A stretch of DNA of 64,000 nucleotides. Origin: Parvularcula sp. LCG005. Its GTDB lineage: Bacteria > Pseudomonadota > Alphaproteobacteria > Caulobacterales > Parvularculaceae. Of the stretch, positions 53,302-62,636 are shown in pieces (the stretch's first letter is position 1; the number at the start of each line of letters is the position of its first letter). A program made the position numbers and the translations under genes. Under the pieces are notes generated by a model. It made no database searches and was not told the DNA's origin. It worked only from the letters and a program-made list of their open reading frames with translations. The stretch covers positions 682,001 through 746,000 of the forward strand of contig NZ_CP136758.1 of NCBI RefSeq assembly GCF_032930845.1, in the 5' to 3' direction.

Positions 53302-53823
53302 ATGGCCATGACAGAACCCGGCACCCCCACCGATTGGACTATCCCCGACTGGCAGCGAGAGCGCCCACGGCAGTTCTGGGATCCCGGTCGTAAGCTTCTG
53401 GCGGCGATCCGCAGTTATCAGCGGGCGTCCGGTCCACTGCGTCCGGTGACCAAAGCTTGGGCGACAATGCGGCATCGGTTCTGGTCCGCCGTCACATCCT
53501 GCGACATCCCGCTGTCGGCGCAGATCGGCGGCGGGCTGTTGATGCCCCATCCCATCGGGATCGTTATTCATCCCAAGGCGGTGCTCGGGCCCAATTGTCT
53601 TCTGATGCAGAATGTGACGCTCGGCGTGAAAGGGGACGGTACCAATGTCGCCCCGACATTGGAGGCGGGGGTCGACCTGTCCGTCGGTGCCGTCGTGCTT
53701 GGGCCCGTGACCATGGGCACGCGCTCGGTTGCCGCCGCCAACGCGGTGGTGACGAAGGATGTGCTCGCGCACACCATCATGGCGGGCGTGCCGGCCCGAC
53801 CGATCGGCCAGCGCGAGCTCTAG
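53302..53823 (+). CDS. Serine-acetyltransferase-like hexapeptide protein
   Basis: A 173-residue left-handed beta-helix acetyltransferase. The repeats run CDIPLSAQIGGGLLMPHPIGIVIHPKAVLGPNCLLMQNVTLGV and LEAGVDLSVGAVVLGPVTMG, with the acceptor His in PHPIGIVIH. It resembles the C-terminal half of CysE; the N-terminal helical domain of true serine acetyltransferases is short here, so it may act on a sugar or another alcohol. Two starts (53302, 53308) are possible. It ends tail to tail with slt. Confidence 0.78.
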   Translation: MAMTEPGTPTDWTIPDWQRERPRQFWDPGRKLLAAIRSYQRASGPLRPVTKAWATMRHRFWSAVTSCDIPLSAQIGGGLLMPHPIGIVIHPKAVLGPNCLLMQNVTLGVKGDGTNVAPTLEAGVDLSVGAVVLGPVTMGTRSVAAANAVVTKDVLAHTIMAGVPARPIGQREL

Positions 53824-55553
53824 TCGGCTTTGGCGCTGATGCTCTGGTAGATCGGCGGTTGACCCGCCGCGACGGCATCCCGGGTCGGTGCAGGTTCACC
53901 GTACCGGTCGCGATAGACCCAGTAATTGGTCAGCACCGTCTCAACAAAGTGCCGGGCCTCCGGGTTCGGGACGCTTTCCAGCATCAGGAGCTGGTCCTCG
54001 ATCCCCGCCTGGGCGCGCCAGCGGCGGAAATTGCCCGGGCCCCAATTGTAAGACAGCGCCATCTCGAAGAGATCGCCTGAGCCGTTATTATATTTGGTCA
54101 GGAGCTGGTGCACATAGGACTGCCCCAGCTGCATGTTGTAGGCGGGGTCATAGAGTCTTCCCGATGCCCGGCTGGTGCCGGCAACATAGGATGCGGTGCG
54201 CGGCATCAACTGCATCAGGCCGCGGGCGCCGACGCGTGATGTGGCCTCAGGCAGGAATTTCGACTCCTGGCGGATCAGGCCGAAGAGCAGGGCCGGGTCG
54301 ACCTCGAACCCGTTGGATGGCGCAAAGTCAGGCACCGGATAAAGGGCGGCGGCGAGATCGTCTCGACGGCCATGATCGGCACCCGCATATTTGGCGAGAA
54401 TGATCGCGGCGCTCGGCAGCGACAAATCATCGGCGAGAGCCACAAGCGCGCGATTGTCCGAGGGGTCCATTTCCCCCTGGGCCCATTTGAGCTCAAGATC
54501 AGCTTCCGACGCGAGACCCACCTGCGCCAGGGCGGCGGCGCGCTCGATACGGGCGTTCTTCTGTTTCAGCGCCTCGAATTCGGCTTCGGTCAGGCTCAGC
54601 CCCGACCAGTCGATCCGCGGGTCACGGCCCAGCTGCGCCAGGGCAAGCTGGCCGTAAAAGGTCAGAGGATAGTCAGCGGCGACTTCCAGATAGCGCTCGA
54701 TCGCCGCGACATCGCCGCGAGCAAGGGCGGCACGCGCAGCCCAGAACGCGGCACCAGCCCGCAGCGGACCTTCCTGATATTCAATCTCAGCTTGTGCCCC
54801 GAAGTGTTTGAGTGCGCGGGCATAATCATTCTGGCGATAGGCAACGAGCCCGGCGACCCAGTGGGACAGGACGGCCTGGTCTGAAGACCGGCGCAGGGCC
54901 AACTCCGCGACCTGCCGCGCTTGGGTCAGCTCGCCATTGTAGTAATAGCTGGCCGCAATCCAGCCGCGCACGCGGTCAGTCTGGGCCGCTGTCAGCATGT
55001 TGAATTGCCGCGGATCGTTCAGATAGTTCAGGGCCTGGGTGGGGCGGTCATCATTGGTCAGATATCGCAGGCGCGCTTGGATCCGCTCGACTTCGGCACG
55101 GCGCGATGAATTCTCATAATCGGCGGCGAGGTCGGGGTGCAGCGGCGCCTCGATCTCCGAAGGCCACTGACGGCTGGCTGGGCGACGCGGCGGGGCAGAG
55201 CGGCCCTGACGACGCTTGGCGAGGGTGTAGAGCGGCTGGGCATTGGGATGGTCGGCATAGGCCGCCAGCCAGCGCGACAGCTCAGGATAGGATGAGCGAT
55301 AGCCGGTGGGGTGCATATATCGCTGCTCCAGCACATAGCCGAGCAGGATCTTGTTCTCGAGCTTCTTGATCAGCGCGTCGGCTGCGGGCCATTTTGCATC
55401 TTCCTGCAGCTCGAATATCGCCTGATAGCGCTGGATATCTTCTACCGACAGCACCGCTGCCGGCCCCGTGATCTCAGCCTTCGCGCCGGTCAGACCGGCC
55501 ACCGTCGCGGACGCGACGAGGACAGCACAGGCGGCGACTATTCGTGCAAACAT
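53820..55553 (-). CDS. slt: Soluble lytic murein transglycosylase
   Basis: About 577 residues with a signal peptide (VAACAVLVASATVAGLTGAKA). A long superhelical region (about 40-400) precedes a C-terminal SLT domain: RQESKFLPEATSRVGARGLMQLMPRTA has the catalytic Glu, and NMQLGQSYVHQLL and ALSYNWGPGN follow. It cuts peptidoglycan in the periplasm, forming 1,6-anhydromuramic ends. The frame opens at 55748, but the ATG at 55553 starts the signal peptide. Confidence 0.92.
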   Translation of the reverse strand: MFARIVAACAVLVASATVAGLTGAKAEITGPAAVLSVEDIQRYQAIFELQEDAKWPAADALIKKLENKILLGYVLEQRYMHPTGYRSSYPELSRWLAAYADHPNAQPLYTLAKRRQGRSAPPRRPASRQWPSEIEAPLHPDLAADYENSSRRAEVERIQARLRYLTNDDRPTQALNYLNDPRQFNMLTAAQTDRVRGWIAASYYYNGELTQARQVAELALRRSSDQAVLSHWVAGLVAYRQNDYARALKHFGAQAEIEYQEGPLRAGAAFWAARAALARGDVAAIERYLEVAADYPLTFYGQLALAQLGRDPRIDWSGLSLTEAEFEALKQKNARIERAAALAQVGLASEADLELKWAQGEMDPSDNRALVALADDLSLPSAAIILAKYAGADHGRRDDLAAALYPVPDFAPSNGFEVDPALLFGLIRQESKFLPEATSRVGARGLMQLMPRTASYVAGTSRASGRLYDPAYNMQLGQSYVHQLLTKYNNGSGDLFEMALSYNWGPGNFRRWRAQAGIEDQLLMLESVPNPEARHFVETVLTNYWVYRDRYGEPAPTRDAVAAGQPPIYQSISAKAD

Positions 55554-55612
55554 GGATCGTTCCCCACGCAATGACGGCCGGAATGATTCATCACTCCGAT
55601 ATGAATGAAGCG

Positions 55613-56428
55613 TCAATGAACAGACATCCTGTCCTTGACCGCGAGCAGGTCCGCCCAGGCAAGCCGCTTCTGCGCTGGCTGGCGAAGCAGGAAGGCGGGG
55701 TGAAAAATCGGCAGAACGGGAATGGCATGCCCGCCGGTCGGTGTCCACTCACGCCACTGACCCCTTGCGCGCGTGATTCCCGGGGCATCGGGATAGAGCG
55801 CGCCGGTGGGCACATTGCCGGTCAGGACGATGGCCCTTGGAGCGCTCAGGGTGATGAACCGCTCAACAAAGGGCAGGCAGACCGTCATTTCCGCTTTGGT
55901 TGGCGTCCGGTTACCCGGCGGGCGCCAATAGATCGAATTGGTGATGCAGACGGCATCCTGACCCTCAGACGGCGCGCGGGACGTGCCAATGGCTGCCAGC
56001 ATGCGGTCGAGAAGCTGTCCCGCCCGACCGACAAACGGCTTGCCCACGCGGTCCTCATCTTTGCCCGGGGCTTCGCCGATGATCAGCAGCGGCGCACCCG
56101 GCACGCCATCATAAACAACGGTGTTGCGGGCGCCGGGTTTAAGCGGGCAGCCGTCAAAGTCACGGATGGCTTGATCCAGCTCTTCGATGGACTGGGCCGC
56201 GGCTGCGAGCTGGCGGGCCAGCGTGGCAGCTTCGTCAATCGGCATTCCGGCTTCATCACCTGAAATGATAGAGGGTGCTGTGGGTGCCGGTGCCTCGTGG
56301 GCCGGGGCAGGCGGATCAAGCCGGAATGGCCGGTCAGGCCAGTCATAGAAATTGCTCGGCTCTGCGTCCTCGGCGCTCCACACGCCAGAGGCGGCATACC
56401 AGTCAAGAAGGGCGCGTGGATCGATCAT
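55613..56428 (-). CDS. Type-4 (Fe-S) uracil-DNA glycosylase
   Basis: About 271 residues. After an N-terminal acidic and proline-rich lead, the catalytic domain has LLIIGEAPGKDEDRVGKPFVGRAGQLLD (motif 1) and FHPAFLLRQPAQKR (motif 2), which remove uracil from DNA. The usual first Cys pair reads DGCPL with only one Cys; later cysteines are in AVCITN and MTVCLP. Alphaproteobacterial members often have this form. The start at 56428 overlaps the stop of the GNAT gene by four bases. Confidence 0.9.
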   Translation of the reverse strand: MIDPRALLDWYAASGVWSAEDAEPSNFYDWPDRPFRLDPPAPAHEAPAPTAPSIISGDEAGMPIDEAATLARQLAAAAQSIEELDQAIRDFDGCPLKPGARNTVVYDGVPGAPLLIIGEAPGKDEDRVGKPFVGRAGQLLDRMLAAIGTSRAPSEGQDAVCITNSIYWRPPGNRTPTKAEMTVCLPFVERFITLSAPRAIVLTGNVPTGALYPDAPGITRARGQWREWTPTGGHAIPVLPIFHPAFLLRQPAQKRLAWADLLAVKDRMSVH

Positions 56429-56904
56429 GCGCCGGTATAACGCATACCCACGTCGCAACGGCAATAGGTGCGACCAGCACTTTCAAGAAGCGCAGCATCA
56501 TGCTCGAAGCCATTGCGCTCATAAAGATGGATTGCCGCTTCGCAGCGCGAATTGGTGAGGAGAAACACACGACCGGGCGCCATTTCCTCGCCGCGCCTGA
56601 TCAGGGCCCGCAGGAGCGGTTCGCCGATGCCGCGGCCGCGCGCCTTTTCAAGAACACCCATTTTGGTGAGTTCCAGATCTCCATTGTCCCAGGGCTTGAG
56701 TGCACCCGTTCCAACGATGCCAAGGTCAGGCACGGCAGCGAACAGAATGTCTCCCCCATGGTCCAGAATGTGGGTCTGCGGGTCACTGAGGACCGCCACA
56801 TCGAGGGGCTCAAGTGTGAACATCTGCGCAATCCACTCCTCATTGATCGAGCGGAAATGATCGGCCCGGCTCTTGTCAAAAGGGAGGATGGAGATGTCGC
56901 TCAT
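56425..56904 (-). CDS. GNAT-family N-acetyltransferase
   Basis: A 159-residue GCN5-type acetyltransferase. The acetyl-CoA loop is KMGVLEKARGRGIGEPLL (about 81-98, with R-x-x-G-x-G), followed by VFLLTNSRCEAAIHLYERNGFE. The substrate is unknown. It overlaps the uracil-DNA glycosylase gene by four bases, so the two are co-expressed. It is divergent from the ETF-ubiquinone oxidoreductase gene. Confidence 0.88.
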   Translation of the reverse strand: MSDISILPFDKSRADHFRSINEEWIAQMFTLEPLDVAVLSDPQTHILDHGGDILFAAVPDLGIVGTGALKPWDNGDLELTKMGVLEKARGRGIGEPLLRALIRRGEEMAPGRVFLLTNSRCEAAIHLYERNGFEHDAALLESAGRTYCRCDVGMRYTGA

Positions 56905-57059
56905 GGCCGTCTTTTAGCGCCGCTTGCTGCGGCAGCGAAGGGCAAAAATTGAGGGGTTTGGACACGGCAACCGCTCCAGTTTGGCGCTGTCCATTGTCTC
57001 TTTACCCGGTCGCGCATAGCTATTGGGGAACGCAAGAACGATAAGAGGAGACCTCCCGC

Positions 57060-58736
57060 ATGGTTGCCGACGCCCCTGAACGCGAGTCGATGGAATTCGA
57101 TGTGGTGATTGTTGGGGCCGGGCCCGCGGGCCTGTGCGCGGCCATCCGCCTGAAACAGCTTGAGCAGGAGCAGGGCCGGGAAACCTCCGTGGTCGTGGTC
57201 GAAAAAGGCTCAGAAGTCGGCGCGCATATTCTGTCAGGCGCGGTGCTTGACCCCAAGGCGCTCGATGAACTGCTGCCCGACTGGCGCGAGGATTCGTCCT
57301 GTCCCATCGACACGCCGGTGACGAAGGAAAAGTTCGTCTATCTGGGGCCGGCCGGGTCGATGCCGCTGCCCGTCTGGGCCATGCCGGACATGGTCAAGAA
57401 CCATGGCTGTTATGCGGTCAGTATGGGGAATGTCTGCCGGTGGCTGGCCGAAAAGGCCGAAGCCATGGGCGTCGAAATCTATCCCATGATGGCCGCCTCC
57501 GAGCTGATCCGCGGAGAGGACGGGGCTGTGCGCGGCGTCATCGTCGGAGAGGCAGGGATCGGCAAGGACGGCGAGAAAAAACCGTCCTACGAGCCGGGGA
57601 TGGAGCTGCACGGCAAATATGTGCTGCTGGCAGAAGGCGTGCGGGGATCGCTGTCCAAACAGCTGATCGCCGAGTTCGCGCTCGACGAGGGCCGTGAGCC
57701 GCAGAAATACGGTCTCGGCATGAAAGAGTTGTGGAAGGTGCCGGACGCCAATTTCCACAAGGGCCTTGTTCAGCATACATTCGGCTGGCCGCTGAAAGGC
57801 GATACAGGCGGCGGATCATGGATGTACCATTTCGGCGACAATTTCGTGTCGATCGGCTACGTCGTGCACCTCAATTACAAGAACCCCTATCTCTCTCCGT
57901 ATCAGGAGTTTCAACGGTTCAAGACGCACCCTGATATCAAGCCTTATCTCGAAGGTGGAGAGCGGGTGGCCTATGGCGCTCGCGCCATCACCGAGGGCGG
58001 GTTCCAGTCCGTCCCCAAGCTGACGTTCCCCGGTGGCGCGCTGATCGGCTGTTCGGCCGGTTTCGTGAACGTGCCGCGCATCAAGGGCAATCACAACGCG
58101 ATGAAGACCGGCATGATGGCCGCCGAGGCCGCATACGAGGCCTTGTCGGCAGATCGCGCGGGAGATGCGCTGAACGGCTATCAGGAACGCTATGACAATT
58201 CGTGGGTTCGCAAGGAACTCTACAAGGTGCGGAATGCCAAACCGCTGTGGTCACGCTACGGCACATTGATGGGGGCCATTGGCCTTGCCGGGATCGATCT
58301 GTCGATCAGCACACGGTTCGGTGGCTGGTCGCCCTTTGGGACATTGTCCCACGGCAAGACCGATGCCGAGGCGACGGAGAAGGCGTCGAAGCACAAGCCG
58401 ATCAGCTATCCCAAGCCCGATGGTGTGCTGACGTTCGACCGCCTGACGAACGTGTCCTATTCCTTCACCAATCATGAGGAAGACCAGCCGGCTCATCTCA
58501 AGCTGAAAGACCCGGCCTTGCCCGTTGCTGTCAATTTGCCCGAATATGCGGGCCCATCGCAACGTTATTGCCCTGCCGGGGTGTACGAATTTATCGATGA
58601 AGGATCAGGTCCGCGGTTCCAGATCAACGCCCAGAACTGCGTTCACTGCAAGACGTGCGACATCAAGGACCCGCTCCAGAATATTGTCTGGACCGTGCCT
58701 GAGGGCGCTGGTGGCCCGAACTACCCCAATATGTAG
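57060..58736 (+). CDS. Electron transfer flavoprotein-ubiquinone oxidoreductase
   Basis: A 558-residue inner-membrane-bound enzyme passing electrons from ETF (fatty-acid and amino-acid oxidation) to ubiquinone. FAD fold: IVGAGPAGLCAAIRL (18-32) and VVEKGSEVGAH. Quinone-side motif near FNVPRIKGNHNAMKTGMMAA. The C-terminal 4Fe-4S site has RYCPAG, NCVHCKTCDIKDP with four cysteines. GAGGAG precedes the ATG. The ETF genes are not in the window. Confidence 0.95.
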   Translation: MVADAPERESMEFDVVIVGAGPAGLCAAIRLKQLEQEQGRETSVVVVEKGSEVGAHILSGAVLDPKALDELLPDWREDSSCPIDTPVTKEKFVYLGPAGSMPLPVWAMPDMVKNHGCYAVSMGNVCRWLAEKAEAMGVEIYPMMAASELIRGEDGAVRGVIVGEAGIGKDGEKKPSYEPGMELHGKYVLLAEGVRGSLSKQLIAEFALDEGREPQKYGLGMKELWKVPDANFHKGLVQHTFGWPLKGDTGGGSWMYHFGDNFVSIGYVVHLNYKNPYLSPYQEFQRFKTHPDIKPYLEGGERVAYGARAITEGGFQSVPKLTFPGGALIGCSAGFVNVPRIKGNHNAMKTGMMAAEAAYEALSADRAGDALNGYQERYDNSWVRKELYKVRNAKPLWSRYGTLMGAIGLAGIDLSISTRFGGWSPFGTLSHGKTDAEATEKASKHKPISYPKPDGVLTFDRLTNVSYSFTNHEEDQPAHLKLKDPALPVAVNLPEYAGPSQRYCPAGVYEFIDEGSGPRFQINAQNCVHCKTCDIKDPLQNIVWTVPEGAGGPNYPNM

Positions 58737-58743
58737 GGGCGGC

Positions 58744-60606
58744 TCAATCTGCGGAAGGGAGCGGGATCTGTTCGGCAATCATGTTGGCGAAGAGCAGCGA
58801 CCCCTCGACGGTCAGGTGGTCATTGTCGAACATGAGAGGCGTGCCGTCGGGCGTCCGGCGGATGCATTCCTGTGGACAGACAAGGTCGTACGCCGAAATA
58901 TAGACGGCGCCGGTTCCTTTCGTGACGTCGGCAAGGCGGTCGTCAAGACGCCCCATGGTCTTGTTCGTGTACCGCTCGATCAGGGCAGGGTTGTTGGCAT
59001 AGTCCGCGCGCGCGAGGGCCTCGGGGAAGGGCATGTAGTATTCGGGGAAGGGGCCGACATGAATAACCGTCTCCGCCATATCTGACAGCTCGGTCAGGCG
59101 CTCACGCACGCCGCCAAGATTTTCGCTATACCAGCGTGCGGTCACGATGATGGCGTCGAGACGGCCGCTGGCCAGAACATCCCTGGGGCCCTCGACCAGC
59201 GCGCCGCGGCAAACGGGGTGAACGGATGGTTTGAGCGGATTGCAGCTGGCACCGTTGGCCTGCAGGAAATTGATCTGCGGATAGGTCTGTTGCAGACCGG
59301 GCCACAGCATCGCGGCGTGACTGTCGCCCAGCACCAGTACATTCGGCCTCGTGTCTGACAACGTCACGCATTCCGCCGCCAGCGTCGTCGCGGTGCCGCT
59401 GAGGAAGCAGGTGTCGCGCCGCATCGCCTCGGTGTGACGGGGGTCCTCAATGGTGGCGAGGGCTGTCTCTGCCGCTTCATTGGCGGGCCATCGCGCGTCA
59501 CTCAGAGGCGGCAGCACGAGCGCAAGCACGGCGATAAGGCCTATCCCCGCGGCGGAGGTGCCAAGCGTGCGGCGGTTGGGGAGGGCTCGCATCTTCTTGG
59601 TGCGGAACGGCTGCTCCACGAAGTAATAGCTGAGCGTCGCAAGGGCGATGGAAATCGCAAACAGGATGACTTTGTCGACCTTGCCGTGGCCTGGGAGGAA
59701 GTACGTCGCATACACAATGACGGGCCAGTGCCAGAGGTAAAGCGAATAGGAAATCTTGCCGAAGAACTGTGCGGGCCAGATCGACATCAGGCGGCCCAGC
59801 AGCGGTCTGGGGCCGTCATTGGCATACAGCACCATGGCCGTGCCAAGAACCGCCGGAATTGCGTTGAGGCCGGGAAAGGGGCTCGTCGCCGTCAACATCA
59901 GGCTCGACGCCACGATGATCAGCACGCCGGCTGCCGTCATGGCTTCGGCGATCCACCGTCCCTTGAGTTTTGGCACATAGCCCAAGGACAGGACGGATCC
60001 GGCTAGCAGCTCCCATGCGCGCAGCGGCATGATGTAGAAACTGGCCGATGGCTGGATGCGCAAAACCCATTCCGACGCCACAAGACTGACGACGAGGATC
60101 GCCGTCAGGAACCAGAACAGTTTCCGGTCGGACGATTTGGGCATGATGAGGAAAAGAAGCGGCAGAACGATATAGAACTGCTCCTCGACCGACAGGGACC
60201 AAGTGTGCAGCAGTGCATTCGAGTGGGCCGCGAAATCGAAATAGTCGAGCGTGAAGAAGAAAAACATGTTCGATACGAACAGAATGCTCGACAGCAGCGT
60301 GTTGCGATAATCGACCACGTTCGAGGGGAAACTGACGGACAGCTCGATCAGGCTGCACACCACATAGACCACCACCAGAGCGGGGAAGATCCGCAACGCC
60401 CGGCGGTGATAGAAATCGCCGATCGCGGTCCAGCCCTTGTGCATGTCGCGGCGCAGGTGACCGGTGATCAGATATCCTGAGATGACGAAGAATACGTCGA
60501 CGCCGATGAAACCGCCCTGGCCGAACCGGGTCAGCCCAAGATGGAACAGAACGACCAGAATGACCGCAATGGCGCGCAGGCCATCGATCTCGGCGCGGTA
60601 GTTCAT
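58744..60606 (-). CDS. Acyltransferase-3 / SGNH (OafA-like) protein
   Basis: About 620 residues. The N-terminal part (1-360) has about ten membrane helices and the family start YRAEIDGLRAIAVILVVLFH, with the catalytic His-x-x-H-like SLSVEEQFY region. The C-terminal 250 residues form a SGNH domain: VLVLGDSHAAMLW has the Ser, FDNDHLTVEG the Asp-x-x-His. Such proteins O-acetylate surface polysaccharides. GTG 60612 and ATG 60606 are both possible; spacing to GGGGAAG favours the ATG. Confidence 0.92.
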   Translation of the reverse strand: MNYRAEIDGLRAIAVILVVLFHLGLTRFGQGGFIGVDVFFVISGYLITGHLRRDMHKGWTAIGDFYHRRALRIFPALVVVYVVCSLIELSVSFPSNVVDYRNTLLSSILFVSNMFFFFTLDYFDFAAHSNALLHTWSLSVEEQFYIVLPLLFLIMPKSSDRKLFWFLTAILVVSLVASEWVLRIQPSASFYIMPLRAWELLAGSVLSLGYVPKLKGRWIAEAMTAAGVLIIVASSLMLTATSPFPGLNAIPAVLGTAMVLYANDGPRPLLGRLMSIWPAQFFGKISYSLYLWHWPVIVYATYFLPGHGKVDKVILFAISIALATLSYYFVEQPFRTKKMRALPNRRTLGTSAAGIGLIAVLALVLPPLSDARWPANEAAETALATIEDPRHTEAMRRDTCFLSGTATTLAAECVTLSDTRPNVLVLGDSHAAMLWPGLQQTYPQINFLQANGASCNPLKPSVHPVCRGALVEGPRDVLASGRLDAIIVTARWYSENLGGVRERLTELSDMAETVIHVGPFPEYYMPFPEALARADYANNPALIERYTNKTMGRLDDRLADVTKGTGAVYISAYDLVCPQECIRRTPDGTPLMFDNDHLTVEGSLLFANMIAEQIPLPSAD

Positions 60607-60724
60607 CGACACACACTTCCCCGACCGGCGCGGCGGTCGTCAGCAAAACCTCTGGCGCAGACTATTGTGCAAGTGCGAAAGGAATTGCAAACGCGAAGAC
60701 AGGGTGATTTTCGGGTTCAGCCGA

Positions 60725-61402
60725 TCAGTCGGTGTGGCCGATATAGTCGCTCAATGTCCCCGCGAGGAATCGGGTGCGGCCCGTCTCGGCGTTGACGTTG
60801 ATCAGATCGCCTGATTCCTGAATGGAATTGACCGCCGCTGCGATGGCCATGGGCACGGGCGCGCTGGGCGTGTCCATAAGGTCTGGGTAGGCGGCCAGAA
60901 CGCTCGACATGCCCGACACGAGGCTGTCCGAATCCATCAGAACGCTGGCGACATTGAACAGGACGTTCGCGTCCGTCACGCCGCCTTCAAGCCAGATCTT
61001 GTTATAGACCACGGCCGCGCCTTGCGGGTTCAGGGCCACCGTCGACGCCACGGATGTGCTCAGGTGGAACTGGTTGATGGTCGCCATATTCAGCGGGCCG
61101 GCGTCGAAGACGGTAAACACTTCCATCAGGATGCATCCCGTCTGCGTTGCCATGTCGTCGCATTGGCGTGGCTGGATGTAGAACGCATTCATGTTCGGCA
61201 GATTGGCCTCGAGAAAAACCGAGCCGTCTGCCGTTGTACGCATTTGGACGTTCAGTCCTTCCCGCTGCAGCAGCGCGGTCATGTCGTCCCGGGACATCTT
61301 CTGGATGACGGACGGCCCCATCAGCGAGTTGCTCTGCGCCATTGCCGCGCCAGAGAGGAGTGCGACAGCCGCCCCAAAGAGACCTGAAAGAACGTGTTTC
61401 AT
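60725..61402 (-). CDS. Secreted YbjN-domain protein
   Basis: About 225 residues with a signal peptide (VLSGLFGAAVALLSGAAMAQ). The mature part carries a YbjN-like fold: LLQREGLNVQMRTTADGSVFLEANLP, then QTGCILMEVFTVFDAGPLNMATINQFHLSTSVASTVALNP. YbjN proteins resemble chaperone-like or sensory folds with no fixed role. The frame opens at 61438; the ATG at 61402 starts the signal peptide. It is divergent from dusB. Confidence 0.75.
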   Translation of the reverse strand: MKHVLSGLFGAAVALLSGAAMAQSNSLMGPSVIQKMSRDDMTALLQREGLNVQMRTTADGSVFLEANLPNMNAFYIQPRQCDDMATQTGCILMEVFTVFDAGPLNMATINQFHLSTSVASTVALNPQGAAVVYNKIWLEGGVTDANVLFNVASVLMDSDSLVSGMSSVLAAYPDLMDTPSAPVPMAIAAAVNSIQESGDLINVNAETGRTRFLAGTLSDYIGHTD

Positions 61403-61515
61403 CGTATATTTTCCCACTGACACCATGCCCGAGGTCAAATCCTAGACAGGCTTGAGCGCCACTGTCCAATGGAAACAATTGCCTTTGACCGACCAAGCCG
61501 TTAGCTCCCGCCGCC

Positions 61516-62559
61516 ATGTCCCTGACCATCGGCTCTCATACCTTGCAGAACTGCGTGATGCTGGCGCCCATGTCGGGGATCAGCGACCTGCCATTCCGGC
61601 GCGCCTGCGCGGCGGCAGGGGCAGGGCTCGTCGTGTCCGAAATGGTCGCATCTGAAGATCTGGCACGAGAACGCCCGGACACGGTTCTGCGCGCCGCGCT
61701 CGATAATTACGACGGTCCGAAGGTCGTTCAGCTTGCCGGTCGTGAAGCCCGCTGGATGGGGGAGGGCGCGCGACTGGTCGAAGCCATGGGCGCTGACATC
61801 ATCGACATCAATATGGGCTGCCCGGCGCGCCGGGTGACCGGGCAATTGTCCGGCTCTGCGCTGATGCGGGACCTTGATCATGCGCTGGGGCTGATCGAAG
61901 CGGTCATCGCCAATGCCAGCGTGCCGGTCACACTGAAAATGCGTCTGGGATGGGATCACGACAGCCTGAACGCCCCCGAGCTCGCGCAACGGGCCGAGGC
62001 GGCCGGGGTGCGGCTCGTCACCGTCCATGGTCGGACGCGCCAGCAGTTCTACACAGGGCAGGCCGACTGGGCGGCGATTGCGCCGGTGAAGCAGGCCGTT
62101 CGCATTCCGGTCATTGCCAATGGCGATATATACGATGTGGCCTCTGCCCGCGCTGCACTGGCGGCGTCGGGGGCTGACGGGGTCATGATCGGCCGCGCGG
62201 CTGAGGGACGGCCCTGGCTGCCCGGTGCCATCGGAGAGGCATTGAAGACAGGCGGCGAGATGATCGTTCCTGATGCGCAGGCCCAGGCAGCGGCTGTTAT
62301 CGCCCTGCATCGCGACACGGTAGAGCATTACGAAACCCGGCATCAGCTGTCGGCGGCGGCTGGCCGGGCACTCGGTCTGAAGACGGCGCGCAAGCATCTC
62401 GCCGCATTTGCCGATCACTGTCCGGTGCCGCTGTCCGATGAGGAACGCCGGGCCTATCGCGGCGCCCTTTGCCGGTCGTCATCCCCGACGGAAATCGAAG
62501 CGCTTCTGCAGCGCCTGGCGGCCGGCACGCCCTTGCCTGAGGGGCGGGTGGCGGCCTGA
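61516..62559 (+). CDS. dusB: tRNA-dihydrouridine synthase (DusB/NifR3 type)
   Basis: A 347-residue FMN enzyme that reduces uridines in the D-loop of tRNA. FMN-binding LAPMSGISDLPFR (15-27); catalytic Cys102 in INMGCPARRV; substrate side TLKMRLGWD and TVHGRTRQQFYTG; phosphate loop IANGDIY and GADGVMIGRAAEGRPW. In alphaproteobacteria this gene usually heads the ntrBC-ntrYX cluster; here ntrY follows after 77 bases, with no ntrB or ntrC between. Confidence 0.9.
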   Translation: MSLTIGSHTLQNCVMLAPMSGISDLPFRRACAAAGAGLVVSEMVASEDLARERPDTVLRAALDNYDGPKVVQLAGREARWMGEGARLVEAMGADIIDINMGCPARRVTGQLSGSALMRDLDHALGLIEAVIANASVPVTLKMRLGWDHDSLNAPELAQRAEAAGVRLVTVHGRTRQQFYTGQADWAAIAPVKQAVRIPVIANGDIYDVASARAALAASGADGVMIGRAAEGRPWLPGAIGEALKTGGEMIVPDAQAQAAAVIALHRDTVEHYETRHQLSAAAGRALGLKTARKHLAAFADHCPVPLSDEERRAYRGALCRSSSPTEIEALLQRLAAGTPLPEGRVAA

Positions 62560-62595
62560 GAATTATTGTGCAGTATTCACAACAAAACTGTTGAT

Positions 62596-62635
62596 TTCAA
62601 ACCACAGTGTTAACAATGTAACGCTGTGGTTTGAA
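62596..62635. promoter_or_regulatory. 12-base perfect inverted repeat before ntrY
   Basis: TTCAAACCACAG (62596-62607) and CTGTGGTTTGAA (62624-62635) pair perfectly, with a 16-base loop; the right arm ends one base before the GTG start of ntrY. There is no T-run, so it is not a terminator. It could be an operator, or in the RNA it could hide the ribosome site (GAAGG). Confidence 0.55.
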
Positions 62636-62636
62636 G

